This document shows positions 53,432 through 63,981 of a stretch of DNA of 64,000 nt, in pieces. Where the stretch lies: NCBI GenBank assembly GCA_016712635.1, contig JADJQS010000002.1, positions 496,001 to 560,000 of the forward strand, read 5' to 3'. This DNA comes from Gammaproteobacteria bacterium (GTDB taxonomy: Bacteria > Pseudomonadota > Gammaproteobacteria > SZUA-140). The position numbers were made by a program, and so were the translations under genes. How positions within the stretch are numbered: the stretch's first letter is position 1; every line of letters begins with the position of its first letter. Below the pieces are notes generated by a model that worked only from the letters and a program-made list of their open reading frames with translations, had not been told where the DNA came from and did not search any database.

Positions 53432-54496
53432 CTAATGGATCCGGCGCATCATGTAGAAGGCGCCCGCCAGCAGCAGGACAGTCGGCAGCACCGCGCTCAG
53501 CAGCGGGTTGAATTCGTATACCAGGCCGAGGTAGCCCACCGTCTGGTTCAGCAGGTAGAAGCCGATCCCGACCAGCACGCCGATCAGGATGCGCTGGCCC
53601 ACGCCGACCGAACGCAGCGGACCGAATACGAACGGCAGGGCCGCGAACACCATCACGCAGGTGGCGAACGGCAGCGCGATCTTGGTCCAGAACTCGATCT
53701 CGTAGCGTCCCGAACTCAGGCCGTTCATCCGCAGGTAGCGGATGTACTTGTACAGTCCGCTGACGGACAGGCTGTCGGGCTTGATCGCGATGACGTCGAG
53801 CAGATCCGGGCTCAGCTGGGAGCGCCAGGTCAGGTCGGGCATGCTCTCGGTGGCCACGCCGTCGGGGCTGATCGCGCTGCGCCTGACCTCCTTGAGATGC
53901 CATTCACCGTCGGTGTAGATCGCGCTGTTGGCGCTGGAGATGCGCCGCAGCTCGCGCGCGTCGTCGAACTCGTAGATATACACGCCGACCAGCCCGCCGC
54001 CGGGCAGGACGGTGCGCACGTTGATGAAATCGCGCCCGTCGCGCGTCCAGAATCCGTCCGCCGTGCGCAGGGAATCTTTGCCGGCGAGGGCGCTGGAGCG
54101 GATCGCCGTTGCGCTCTTCTCCGCGTCGGCGACGACCCACTCGCCGATCCAGATTGCGAACAGCACCAGCAGCAGACCGGCCTTCATGGCCGCCCACGAG
54201 ATGCGGGCCAGCGAAACACCGGAGGCGCGCATGATGATGAGCTCGTTGTTGCCGGCGAGCATGCCGAGGCTGACCAGGCTGCCCAGCAGCGCCGCCAGCG
54301 GCATCAGCTCGTAGGTCAGCCGCGGCACGCTGAGCAGGACGTACCTGACCGCCTCCCACATGCCGTAATTACCCCGCCCGATCACGTCGAGCTCGCCGAT
54401 GAACTCGATGAACACGAACAGCGACAGCAGCACGCACATGACCAGGAACGCCCCGCCGATCACGGCCTTCCCGATATAGAGGTCCAGCACCTTCAC
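53432..54496 (-). CDS. lptG: LPS export permease LptG
   Basis: Inner-membrane subunit of the LptB2FG transporter that extracts LPS. The 354-residue YjgP/YjgQ-family protein has two N-terminal and about four other membrane spans around a periplasmic beta-jellyroll (about 120-260). It starts LDLYIGKAVIGGAFLVMCVL after the initiator. Start codon is GTG at 54496, overlapping the lptF TGA as GTGA, with GGAGG upstream. Confidence 0.94.
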   Translation of the reverse strand: MKVLDLYIGKAVIGGAFLVMCVLLSLFVFIEFIGELDVIGRGNYGMWEAVRYVLLSVPRLTYELMPLAALLGSLVSLGMLAGNNELIIMRASGVSLARISWAAMKAGLLLVLFAIWIGEWVVADAEKSATAIRSSALAGKDSLRTADGFWTRDGRDFINVRTVLPGGGLVGVYIYEFDDARELRRISSANSAIYTDGEWHLKEVRRSAISPDGVATESMPDLTWRSQLSPDLLDVIAIKPDSLSVSGLYKYIRYLRMNGLSSGRYEIEFWTKIALPFATCVMVFAALPFVFGPLRSVGVGQRILIGVLVGIGFYLLNQTVGYLGLVYEFNPLLSAVLPTVLLLAGAFYMMRRIH

Positions 54497-55590
54497 GCCG
54501 CCTCCCTCCGCCCGAACATCGAGCGCAGCACCCAGTGCAGCCCGTACTGGCGCACGAACAGCAGCCAGATGCTGAACAGCAGCGCGACATGGACCCACCA
54601 CATCCCGATCTCCGGCGCGAGCCTGCCGCGCGCCAGCCACGAATTGGAGACGCCGAGGAAGTTGCTGTAGATCAGATAGATCAGCACGGCGACGAACAGC
54701 TTCGCGTATTTGCCCTGGCGCGGGCTGGTGCGGCTGAGCGGTACGGCCAGCAGCGCCAGGAACAGGACCGCCAGCGGCATGGAGACACGCCACTGCAGCT
54801 CGGCGACGTCGGCCGGATCGTCCGAGCCGATCAGCTCGCTCGTGGGCCGGGCACGCTGCTTGCGCAGGGTCGGGGCGACGTCCCGCGCCTCGATGCGCAC
54901 CGCGTGCTGCTCGAAGCGGATCACCCTGAAATCGGCGTCCCCCGGCATGCCTTCATAGCGGTAACCGTCCATCAGCACCAGATACTGCGCGCCGGTCTCG
55001 TCCAGCCAGCGGCGCCCGCGTTCGGCCGAGAGCACCACCTCGCCCTCGCTCCGGTGCTGCTGGATGAAGACATCGTGCATCAAGGTGCCGTCGGCGGACA
55101 GCCGCTCGAAGTACATCACACCGTCGGCGCCCTCCGGCTCGGTGAATCTCCCGGGGATGATGCCGGTCAGCAGGGTTTGCGACTCCTGCGCGTCCCGCAT
55201 GCGGTAACTCTGCTCCTCCGCCCACGGCGCGAGATAAAAGGACACCGCCGCGACCGCCGCGGCGACCACGAGCGCGAGCGCGATCACCGAGCGGTATATC
55301 CCGCGCACGCTGACGCCGCATGCCGCCAGGGCGACCATCTCGCTGTCCTTGTACAGGCGGCTCAATCCCAGCAGGACCGCCATGAACAGCCCCAGCGGCA
55401 GGATGATCACCATGGACGCCAGCGTCTTCATCGCCAGCAGGGTCAGCACGTATTCGCTGGCCAGGTCGCCCGCGCTGGCGTCGGCGAGCACGCGCACGAA
55501 GCGGTTGCTCAGGAAGATGACCAGCAGGACGAACAGCACCACCAGCAGGGTGTAGAAGATTTCCTTGAGGATGTAGCGATCGATGACCAA
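54493..55590 (-). CDS. lptF: LPS export permease LptF
   Basis: Partner of LptG in the LPS transporter. The 365-residue protein begins MVIDRYILKEIFYTLLVVLFVLL, the conserved amphipathic start of LptF, and shares the six-span plus periplasmic jellyroll layout; RMRDAQESQTLLTGIIPGRF lies in the periplasmic domain. Divergent from pepA across 142 bp, the standard gammaproteobacterial arrangement. Confidence 0.95.
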   Translation of the reverse strand: MVIDRYILKEIFYTLLVVLFVLLVIFLSNRFVRVLADASAGDLASEYVLTLLAMKTLASMVIILPLGLFMAVLLGLSRLYKDSEMVALAACGVSVRGIYRSVIALALVVAAAVAAVSFYLAPWAEEQSYRMRDAQESQTLLTGIIPGRFTEPEGADGVMYFERLSADGTLMHDVFIQQHRSEGEVVLSAERGRRWLDETGAQYLVLMDGYRYEGMPGDADFRVIRFEQHAVRIEARDVAPTLRKQRARPTSELIGSDDPADVAELQWRVSMPLAVLFLALLAVPLSRTSPRQGKYAKLFVAVLIYLIYSNFLGVSNSWLARGRLAPEIGMWWVHVALLFSIWLLFVRQYGLHWVLRSMFGRREAA

Positions 55591-55732
55591 GCGCGGGATC
55601 CTTGCCGGCGGGAGGCGGGTGGAAAATCAGCCCGATTGAGGTAAACTTTCGCGGAACCCAAGAACGTCCGCTGCAGGCGATAACGCCCCGCCGCCGTCCC
55701 GGTTGACACTACACCGACCTTCTGGAGCCCAC

Positions 55733-57232
55733 ATGGAATTCATCGTCAAAAGCATCACCATCGGCAAGCAACGATCCACCTGCGCGGTGGTGGGCGTGTT
55801 CGATGGGCACCGCCTCAGCCCCTCGGCACAGGAACTCGACCGGCTGTCGAACGGCTACATTGTAAACATTTTGAAGGGCGGCGACATGAAATCCGCGCCG
55901 GGCCAGACCCTGTGCCTGTATAACGTACCCCGCCTGAATTATGACCGCGTGCTGCTGGTGCGCTGCGGCAAGGAGAAGGAACTGGACGCCGCCCGCTTTC
56001 GCAAGGTGCTCCAGGGCATGGCGTCCGCGCTCGCCGGGATCGGCCTCCGGGAGGCCGTGTCCTTCCTTACCGAGATCGAGGTGAAGGACCGCGACCTCGC
56101 CTGGACGCTGCGCCAGACGGTGGAAGTCACGCACGAGGCGCTCTACCGCTTCGACCGCCTCAAGAGCAAGAAGGAAGACAACGGCGGCGCGCCGCAGCTG
56201 CACCGGCTCACCCTCAACATCGCCGAGGCGGACGGGCTCACCGCCGCCCGCCAGGCCGTGCGGCAGGGTCAGGCGGTCGCGAACGGCATCGCGCTGGCGA
56301 AGGACCTCGGCAACCTGCCCGGCAACATCTGCACGCCGAGCTACCTCGCCGACGAGGCGCGCAAGCTGGCCCGGGGCAACGCGAAGCTGAGCGTCAAGAT
56401 CCTCACCGAGAAGGAGATGACGGCGCTGAAGATGGGGTCGCTGCTGTCCGTCGCGCGCGGCAGCCGCCAGCCCCCGCGCCTGATCGTGCTGAGCTACCAC
56501 GGCACCAAACGCACCGAGAAGCCCTACGTCCTGGTCGGCAAGGGCATCACCTTCGACTCCGGCGGCATCTCGATCAAGCCCGCCGCCACAATGGACGAGA
56601 TGAAGTTCGACATGTGCGGCGCCGCCGCCGTGCTCGGCACCGTGGTGGCCGCCGCCGAGATGGCGCTGCCGCTCAACGTCATCGCCGTGGTGCCGAGCTG
56701 CGAGAACCTGCCCGACGGCAATGCCAGCAAGCCGGGCGACATCGTCACCAGCATGTCGGGCCAGACCATCGAGATCCTGAACACCGACGCCGAGGGCCGC
56801 CTGATCCTGTGTGACGCGCTGACCTACAGCGAGCGCTTCAAGCCGCGCGCGGTGATCGATGTCGCGACCCTGACCGGCGCCTGCGTGGTGGCGCTGGGCA
56901 AACAGGCGAGCGGCCTGTTTGCCAACGATGAGGACCTGGCGCAGGAGCTGCTGCGCGCCGGCACCAGCAGCGGCGACCGCGCGTGGCAGATGCCGCTGTG
57001 GGACGAATACCAGGAGTCGCTCAAGAGCAACTTCGCCGACATGGCGAACGTCGGCAACCGCGACGGCGGCGCCATCACCGCGGCCTGCTTCCTGTCGCGC
57101 TACACCAAGGCCTATCCCTGGGCGCACCTCGACATCGCCGGCACGGCCTGGCTCTCGGGCGGCAGCAAGGGCGCCACCGGCCGCCCGATCCCGCTGCTGA
57201 CCCAGTACCTGATCGACCAGGCCCAGGGGTGA
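55733..57232 (+). CDS. pepA: Leucyl aminopeptidase
   Basis: M17 metallo-aminopeptidase; in Escherichia coli it also binds DNA in site-specific recombination and carAB control. The 499-residue protein has VGKGITFDSGGISIKPAATM with metal Lys/Asp, MSGQTIEILNTDAEGRLILCDAL (signature), and GGAITAACFLS. The ATG at 55733 has CTGGAG just upstream; an in-frame start 30 bp earlier is less likely. holC and valS follow. Confidence 0.96.
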   Translation: MEFIVKSITIGKQRSTCAVVGVFDGHRLSPSAQELDRLSNGYIVNILKGGDMKSAPGQTLCLYNVPRLNYDRVLLVRCGKEKELDAARFRKVLQGMASALAGIGLREAVSFLTEIEVKDRDLAWTLRQTVEVTHEALYRFDRLKSKKEDNGGAPQLHRLTLNIAEADGLTAARQAVRQGQAVANGIALAKDLGNLPGNICTPSYLADEARKLARGNAKLSVKILTEKEMTALKMGSLLSVARGSRQPPRLIVLSYHGTKRTEKPYVLVGKGITFDSGGISIKPAATMDEMKFDMCGAAAVLGTVVAAAEMALPLNVIAVVPSCENLPDGNASKPGDIVTSMSGQTIEILNTDAEGRLILCDALTYSERFKPRAVIDVATLTGACVVALGKQASGLFANDEDLAQELLRAGTSSGDRAWQMPLWDEYQESLKSNFADMANVGNRDGGAITAACFLSRYTKAYPWAHLDIAGTAWLSGGSKGATGRPIPLLTQYLIDQAQG

Positions 57233-57258
57233 ACACGCCAGGCGCGCACCATGAATCT

Positions 57259-57359
57259 GTCATTCCCGCGTGGTTCAGGCAGGCCCCCGCGAAGGCGGGG
57301 GCGGGAATCCGGAACGCTGGCGTCTTGAAGACCAGGATCCCCGCCTGCGCGGGGATGAC
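57259..57359. repeat. REP-like palindromic element between pepA and holC
   Basis: The 101 bp element starts GTCATTCCCGCG and ends CGCGGGGATGAC, with internal stems CCCCCGCGAAGGCGGGGG and CCCCGCCTGCGCGGGG. It has the architecture of paired REP/BIME-type units found in beta- and gammaproteobacteria. A related element lies downstream of valS. The further 120 bp to holC hold no gene. Confidence 0.75.
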
Positions 57360-57479
57360 GTCCAATACAGAAGCCGCAGCCTGGATGCCGCGCAGCGGAA
57401 TCCGGGATCGGGCAAGGCTTCCAGGATTCCGGCGCTGCGCACCTTCATCCTGGCTACTTGCGGATCATCACTAATGACC

Positions 57480-57911
57480 ATGCCCCGCGTCGATTTCTAC
57501 ATCCTGCCCGGCGAGACGCCGGCGGCCCGCGATCTCCTCTGCTGCCGGCTGGCGGAGAAGGCCTGCAAGATGGGGCACAAGGTCTACCTGCACGCGGACT
57601 CCGAGGCGCACGCGCGCCGGCTCGACGAACTGCTGTGGACCTTCCGCGCCGGCAGCTTCCTGCCCCATGCGCTGCTGGGCGACGACCCGCAGCCGCCGCC
57701 CCAGGTCCTGATCGGCAGCGCGGGCGGCGCCGCGCCGCCGGCGCGCGACGTGCTGATCAACCTCGCCGCCGCGGTGCCGGACTTCTTCGACCGCTTCGAG
57801 CGCGTCGCGGAGATCGTGGACCAGTCGTCCGAGGTCAAGCAGGCGGGACGCGAGCGTTTCCGCCGCTACCGCGAGCGCGGCTGCGCGCCCGAGACGCACA
57901 ACCTCGACTGA
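57480..57911 (+). CDS. holC: DNA polymerase III chi subunit
   Basis: Chi links the clamp loader to SSB. The 143-residue protein reads MPRVDFYILPGETPAARDLL, then VYLHADSEAHARRLDELLWTF, SFLPHALLGDDPQPPPQVLI, the HolC spacing with Trp in the DELLW motif, and RERFRRYRERG near the end. An ATG six bases earlier (57474) is an equal alternative. Ribosome site is weak. Between pepA and valS, its standard place. Confidence 0.92.
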   Translation: MPRVDFYILPGETPAARDLLCCRLAEKACKMGHKVYLHADSEAHARRLDELLWTFRAGSFLPHALLGDDPQPPPQVLIGSAGGAAPPARDVLINLAAAVPDFFDRFERVAEIVDQSSEVKQAGRERFRRYRERGCAPETHNLD

Positions 57912-58008
57912 GCGCCCCGTTCGCTGCCGCGGGCGGGCAATCTCCGCTACAATAAGCCGCTCATCCGCACAGCAACCAGACCGAGCCGTTTCAGGACCGC
58001 ATTCCGCC

Positions 58009-60834
58009 ATGGACAAGAGTTACGACCCGCACGCCCTCGAACAACGCTGGTACCGCACCTGGGAGGACGAGGGCCACTTCGCCCCCGCCGGGCAGGGCAC
58101 GCCCTACTGCATCATGATCCCGCCGCCGAACGTCACCGGCACGCTGCACATGGGCCACGCCTTCCAGGACACGCTGATGGACGCCCTGACCCGCTACCAC
58201 CGCATGCGCGGCGACAACACGCTGTGGCAGGCCGGCACCGACCACGCCGGCATCGCGACCCAGATGGTCGTGGAGCGCCAGCTCGCGGCGAAAAACATCA
58301 CCCGCCACGACCTCGGCCGCGAGAAGTTCATCGACGAGGTGTGGAAGTGGAAGGATCTGTCGGGCGGCAGCATCACGCGCCAGCTGCGCCGCATGGGCGC
58401 CTCGCTCGACTGGTCGCGCGAGCGCTTCACCATGGACGAGGGCCTGTCGGAGGCGGTGCAGGAGGTGTTCGTCCGCCTGTACGAGGAAGGCCTGATCTAC
58501 CGCGGCAAGCGCCTGGTCAACTGGGACCCGGTGCTGCACACCGCGCTGTCCGACCTCGAGGTGATCTCGCAGGAGGAGGATGGCCATATGTGGCACATCC
58601 GCTATCCGCTGGTCGACGGCAACGGCCACCTGACCGTCGCCACCACGCGGCCCGAGACCCTGCTCGGCGACGCCGCCGTCGCGGTGCATCCCGATGATGA
58701 GCGCTACCGCCACCTGATCGGCCAGCAGGTCGGGCTGCCGCTCACCGGCCGCCGCATCCCGGTCATCGCCGACGACTATGTCGATCCCGAGTTCGGCAGC
58801 GGCTGCGTCAAGATCACCCCGGCGCATGACTTCAACGACTATCAGGTCTGGCAGCGCCACCGCGACGAGACCGAGCTGATGGCGCTGCCGCACAACGGCC
58901 TGATCAACATCTTCACCGTCGATGCGCACATCGCCGCGACCGAAACGGAATCGCCCGCCTTCGCGCTGCTCCCGCAGGCCTACCGCGGCCTCGACCGCTA
59001 CGAGGCGCGCAAGCGCATCGTAGCCGACCTCGATGCGCAGGGCCTGCTGGAACGCACCCAGGCGCACAAGCTGATGGTGCCGCGCGGCGACCGCTCCAAC
59101 GCCGTCGTCGAGCCCTACCTCACCGACCAGTGGTACGTACGCGTCGCCCCGCTCGCCGGACCGGCGGTGCGCGCGGTCGAGACCGGCGCCATCCGCTTCG
59201 TGCCGGAGAACTGGAGCAAGACCTATTACGAATGGATGCGCAACATCGAGGACTGGTGCATCAGCCGCCAGATCTGGTGGGGGCACCGCATCCCGGCCTG
59301 GTACGACGACCAGGGCAACGTCTATGTCGGCCGCAACGAGGCGGAGATCCGCGCGAAGCACAAACTCGGGCCGGGGATCAAACTGGAACAGGACGCGGAC
59401 GTGCTCGACACCTGGTTCAGCTCCGCGCTGTGGCCGTTCTCGACGCTCGGCTGGCCGCAGCAGACCGCGGCGCTGAAGACCTTCTACCCCACCAGCGTGC
59501 TGGTCACCGGCTTCGACATCATCTTCTTCTGGGTCGCCCGCATGATCATGATGGGCCTGAAGTTCATGGACGACGTGCCGTTCCGCGAGGTCTACATCCA
59601 TGGCCTGGTGCGCGACGCCCACGGCCAGAAGATGTCGAAGTCCAAGGGCAACGTGCTCGACCCGATCGACCTGATCGACGGCATCGAACTCGAGGCGCTG
59701 GTCGCCAAGCGCACCAGCGGGCTGATGCAGCCGCAGATGTCGCGCCAGATCGAGGCCGCCACGCGCAAGGAGTACCCGGACGGAATCCCCGCCTTCGGCG
59801 CCGACGCGCTGCGCTTCACCTTCGGCGCGCTCGCCTCCACCGGCCGCGACATCAAGTTCGACCTCAACCGCATCCAGGGCTATCGCAACTTCTGCAACAA
59901 GCTGTGGAACGCGGCGCGCTACGTGCTGATGAACACCGAGGACAGGGACTGCGGCGCGAACGGCGGCAACATCGAGTTGAGCCTGCCGGACCGCTGGATC
60001 CGCTCGCGCCTGCAGGCCGTCACCCGCGAGGTGATCGACGCCGTCGCCGTCTACCGCTTCGACCAGATGGCGCAGGCGATCTACGAGTTCGTCTGGAACG
60101 AATACTGCGACTGGTACCTGGAGCTGTCGAAGCCGATCCTGGCCAATCCTGACAGCGCGGAGGAAGCCCTGCAGCGCGGCACGCGCCGCACGCTGATCGA
60201 GGTGCTCGAGGCCATCCTGCGCCTCGCCCACCCGCTGATCCCGTTCATCACCGAGGAGATCTGGCAGCGCGTCGCGCCGCTCGCCGGCAAAAAGGGCGCC
60301 ACCGTGATGCGCGAGCCCTACCCCGCGCCGCAGGACACGCTGCGCGACCCGGCCGCCGAGACCGAGATCCGCTGGATCATGGAATTCGTCATGAGCGTGC
60401 GCAAGATTCGCAGCTCGATGAACATCGCGCCGTCGAAGCCGCTGCCCGTGCTGCTGCAGTTCGGCGATGCCGCCGACCGCGAGCAGTTCTCGAACAACGA
60501 AGGCTTCCTGATGACGCTGGCGCGGCTCGAATCCGTCCGCTGGCTGAAGGCGGAAGAGATGCCGCCCGAGTCCGCCACCGCGCTGGTCGGTGAACTGAAG
60601 CTGATGATCCCGATGGCCGGCCTGATCGACAAGGACGCCGAACTCGCCCGCCTGCAGAAGGAGCTCGACAAGCTGACGGGAGACATTACCCGCTGCGAGG
60701 GCAAGCTGGCCAACAAGGAATACGTCGAACGCGCCCCTGCCCACGTCGTCGCGAAGGAACGCGAGCGCCTGGGTGAACTGCGTCACAACCACGAGCAGTT
60801 GCAGCAGCAATGGGAGCGCATCCGGTCGATATAA
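58009..60834 (+). CDS. valS: Valyl-tRNA synthetase
   Basis: Charges tRNA-Val and edits misacylated Thr. The 941-residue protein has the HIGH box PPPNVTGTLHMGHAFQ (near 44), editing domain with TTRPETLLGDAAVAVHP, KMSKS box GQKMSKSKGNVLDPID (near 545), the anticodon domain and a C-terminal coiled-coil arm (LIDKDAELARLQKELDKLTGD). A TACAAT (57948-57953) may be its -10, without a matching -35. Confidence 0.97.
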   Translation: MDKSYDPHALEQRWYRTWEDEGHFAPAGQGTPYCIMIPPPNVTGTLHMGHAFQDTLMDALTRYHRMRGDNTLWQAGTDHAGIATQMVVERQLAAKNITRHDLGREKFIDEVWKWKDLSGGSITRQLRRMGASLDWSRERFTMDEGLSEAVQEVFVRLYEEGLIYRGKRLVNWDPVLHTALSDLEVISQEEDGHMWHIRYPLVDGNGHLTVATTRPETLLGDAAVAVHPDDERYRHLIGQQVGLPLTGRRIPVIADDYVDPEFGSGCVKITPAHDFNDYQVWQRHRDETELMALPHNGLINIFTVDAHIAATETESPAFALLPQAYRGLDRYEARKRIVADLDAQGLLERTQAHKLMVPRGDRSNAVVEPYLTDQWYVRVAPLAGPAVRAVETGAIRFVPENWSKTYYEWMRNIEDWCISRQIWWGHRIPAWYDDQGNVYVGRNEAEIRAKHKLGPGIKLEQDADVLDTWFSSALWPFSTLGWPQQTAALKTFYPTSVLVTGFDIIFFWVARMIMMGLKFMDDVPFREVYIHGLVRDAHGQKMSKSKGNVLDPIDLIDGIELEALVAKRTSGLMQPQMSRQIEAATRKEYPDGIPAFGADALRFTFGALASTGRDIKFDLNRIQGYRNFCNKLWNAARYVLMNTEDRDCGANGGNIELSLPDRWIRSRLQAVTREVIDAVAVYRFDQMAQAIYEFVWNEYCDWYLELSKPILANPDSAEEALQRGTRRTLIEVLEAILRLAHPLIPFITEEIWQRVAPLAGKKGATVMREPYPAPQDTLRDPAAETEIRWIMEFVMSVRKIRSSMNIAPSKPLPVLLQFGDAADREQFSNNEGFLMTLARLESVRWLKAEEMPPESATALVGELKLMIPMAGLIDKDAELARLQKELDKLTGDITRCEGKLANKEYVERAPAHVVAKERERLGELRHNHEQLQQQWERIRSI

Positions 60835-60868
60835 TCCTCGACCTTCTCAGCCAGGAAGCCCAACCCAG

Positions 60869-61013
60869 TCCGTCATGCCCGCACAGTCGGGAATCGGCTA
60901 ATCCGTCATCCCCGCAACAACGATGGGTCGGTTAATTCGTCATCCCCGCGAAAGCGGGGACCCAGAAAGTCAAATAACTCAAGCCCCTGGATTCCCGCTT
61001 GCGCTGGAATGAC
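60869..61013. repeat. REP-like palindromic cluster after valS
   Basis: The best unit is 60939-61013: GTCATCCCCGCGAAAGCGGGG at one end and CCCGCTTGCGCTGGAATGAC at the other. Two degenerate half-units, each starting CCGTCAT, precede it (from 60869 and 60903). It matches the element between pepA and holC in sequence and layout. The 222 bp spacer has no gene. Confidence 0.72.
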
Positions 61014-61056
61014 AACCAAGTAATCATTCCACAGGCACTGCCTAGGAGACTCCACC

Positions 61057-61440
61057 ATGAAAAAGACCACCCTGCTGTTCTCACTCCTCGCCCTGCTGCT
61101 CTCCGTATCAACGGCCATGGCCGGCGAAGTCACCCGCGCCCAGTTCACCACCACCATCGACGCCCGCGAGCCGGTGGACGAACTCACCGAGGCCGCCGCC
61201 GCGAATACGAACAAGGTCTACTTCTTCACCGAACCGCGCGACCTCGAAGGCCAGACCGTCACCCACCGCTGGACCTACAACGGCAACACCCTGGCCGAAG
61301 TCAGCTTCACGCCCGGCAGCGCACGCTGGCGCGTGTGGTCGAGCAAGGAACTGCTGCCGGAGTGGATCGGGTCTTGGACGGTTGCGGTAGTTGATGCTGG
61401 AGGAAACGTGCTGGCGGAGAATAGTTTCGAATATAAATAA
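61057..61440 (+). CDS. Secreted DUF2914 protein
   Basis: A 127-residue exported protein: signal peptide to about residue 22 (ending AMA-GEVTRAQF), then a single compact domain with the DUF2914 pattern: NKVYFFTEPRDLEGQTVTHRW, YNGNTLAEVSF, RWRVWSSKELLPEWIGSWTVAV and AENSFEYK. AGGAG precedes the ATG. No operon partner: valS lies before a repeat cluster, and a convergent redoxin gene follows. Function unknown. Confidence 0.85.
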   Translation: MKKTTLLFSLLALLLSVSTAMAGEVTRAQFTTTIDAREPVDELTEAAAANTNKVYFFTEPRDLEGQTVTHRWTYNGNTLAEVSFTPGSARWRVWSSKELLPEWIGSWTVAVVDAGGNVLAENSFEYK

Positions 61441-61511
61441 TGCCCTTGGGGACAGATTTCAAATCTGTCCCCATTCAACCCCGCTCAGAAGAAAGAGTCT
61501 GCAAAGGGCAC
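61441..61511. repeat. Palindrome with nested inverted repeat after the DUF2914 gene
   Basis: The arms GGGGACAGATTT and AAATCTGTCCCC (61448-61472) form a perfect 12-pair stem with one central base. Outside it, TGCCCTT (61441-61447) is repeated inverted as AAGGGCA (61504-61510). The stem could end transcription of the DUF2914 gene, yet no T-run follows; the layout looks like a small dispersed element. The remaining bases to 61598 show nothing. Confidence 0.6.
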
Positions 61512-61598
61512 TGACTCCTTAGATTTCACTCGTGCCGCAGGCGGAGATAGCGAACGGGCCGGCCACCATTTCATCAAGAATAGTGTGTCGGCCTTTCT

Positions 61599-62156
61599 TC
61601 AATCACGCAACGCGCAGCCCTCATCATCGCAGCCGCTGTCGACGCCAACCGGCCCGGCAGGCGGCACGCCCGCCGGAGCTGCCCACGGCTCCGCGAGCAG
61701 ACTCCCCAGAACCATTCCCACCTTGAGGTCGTCGGGACGACCGAATTCATGGAAGCGGATATGGCCGGCGCGATCGATCAGGATCAGCGTCGGCGTGCCG
61801 CGCATGGCGTAGGCCTGCATGGTAGCGGGAACGGAGCGGCCCGGCACGGCGACGTCCACGCCGACGGGATGGGTGACACGGTATTCGTGGAGGAAAGCCT
61901 CGAGCGCCAGTGGTGTCATCGCCGCATGGTGTTCGAAGACCGTGTGCAGGCCGACGACGGTCACGCCCTCCTGCGCGTACTGGCGATGCACGCGCTCGGC
62001 CTGCGGCACTCCATGGCTGACGCAACCCGGGCAGAGCATCTGGAAGGCATGCAGCATCACGACACGGCCGCGCAGGCTGGGCAGGTCGAGCGGCCGCTCG
62101 GTGTTGAACCACTGGTCAACCAGCCAGTCTGGTGCCGGCATAGATGGGATAGTCAT
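61599..62156 (-). CDS. Thioredoxin-fold redoxin (AhpC/TSA-TlpA-like)
   Basis: A 185-residue thioredoxin-fold protein: redox pair Cys42-Pro-Gly-Cys45 in QMLCPGCVSHG, GVTVVGLHTVFEHH, and the cis-Pro block RGTPTLILIDRAG (Pro122). No signal peptide, so probably cytoplasmic. The C-terminal tail is Pro/Gly-rich and ends with a second Cys pair (CDDEGC), an unusual extra that might bind metal or exchange disulfide with the CPGC site. GGGAGGAGATGGA precedes the ATG. Substrate unknown. Confidence 0.82.
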   Translation of the reverse strand: MTIPSMPAPDWLVDQWFNTERPLDLPSLRGRVVMLHAFQMLCPGCVSHGVPQAERVHRQYAQEGVTVVGLHTVFEHHAAMTPLALEAFLHEYRVTHPVGVDVAVPGRSVPATMQAYAMRGTPTLILIDRAGHIRFHEFGRPDDLKVGMVLGSLLAEPWAAPAGVPPAGPVGVDSGCDDEGCALRD

Positions 62157-62300
62157 TCCATCTCCTCCCTACTGCGACTGCCGGGGATGCAGCGCACGCT
62201 GCACGCATGCACACACCGGCTGGGCCATTGCGCCCGGACATCAAGCATACCCCATGGTATTTTGGAGCACACCCAGTGTAAAAAAGAATCAGCGACCTTT

Positions 62301-63878
<1,578 letters not shown>

Positions 63879-63943
63879 CGGTAATGATCCTGCGGGGTGA
63901 CTCCGGAAACCGGCGAGTGTAGCAAGATCGAGCCGGGGGGACA

Positions 63944-63981
63944 AAAACCGCGGCCGCCGGACGTCCAGGCGTCCGGCGGCT
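63944..63981 (-). terminator. Terminator of a gene beyond the right edge
   Basis: GCCGCCGGACG and CGTCCGGCGGC (63954-63964 and 63971-63981) form a perfect 11-pair stem with a six-base loop; on the minus strand it is followed by CGCGGTTTTTG. It most likely ends a leftward gene lying to the right of base 64000 and isolates prfC from it. Confidence 0.85.

Noticed and set aside
57991..60810. 939-residue open frame antisense to valS
   Set aside because: Long antisense frames are expected in GC-rich genes; composition is low-complexity and no family is recognisable, while valS motifs are complete.
57240..61030. CRISPR array
   Set aside because: Repeats are palindromic, few and unequal, without regular spacers or cas genes; they fit REP-like elements.
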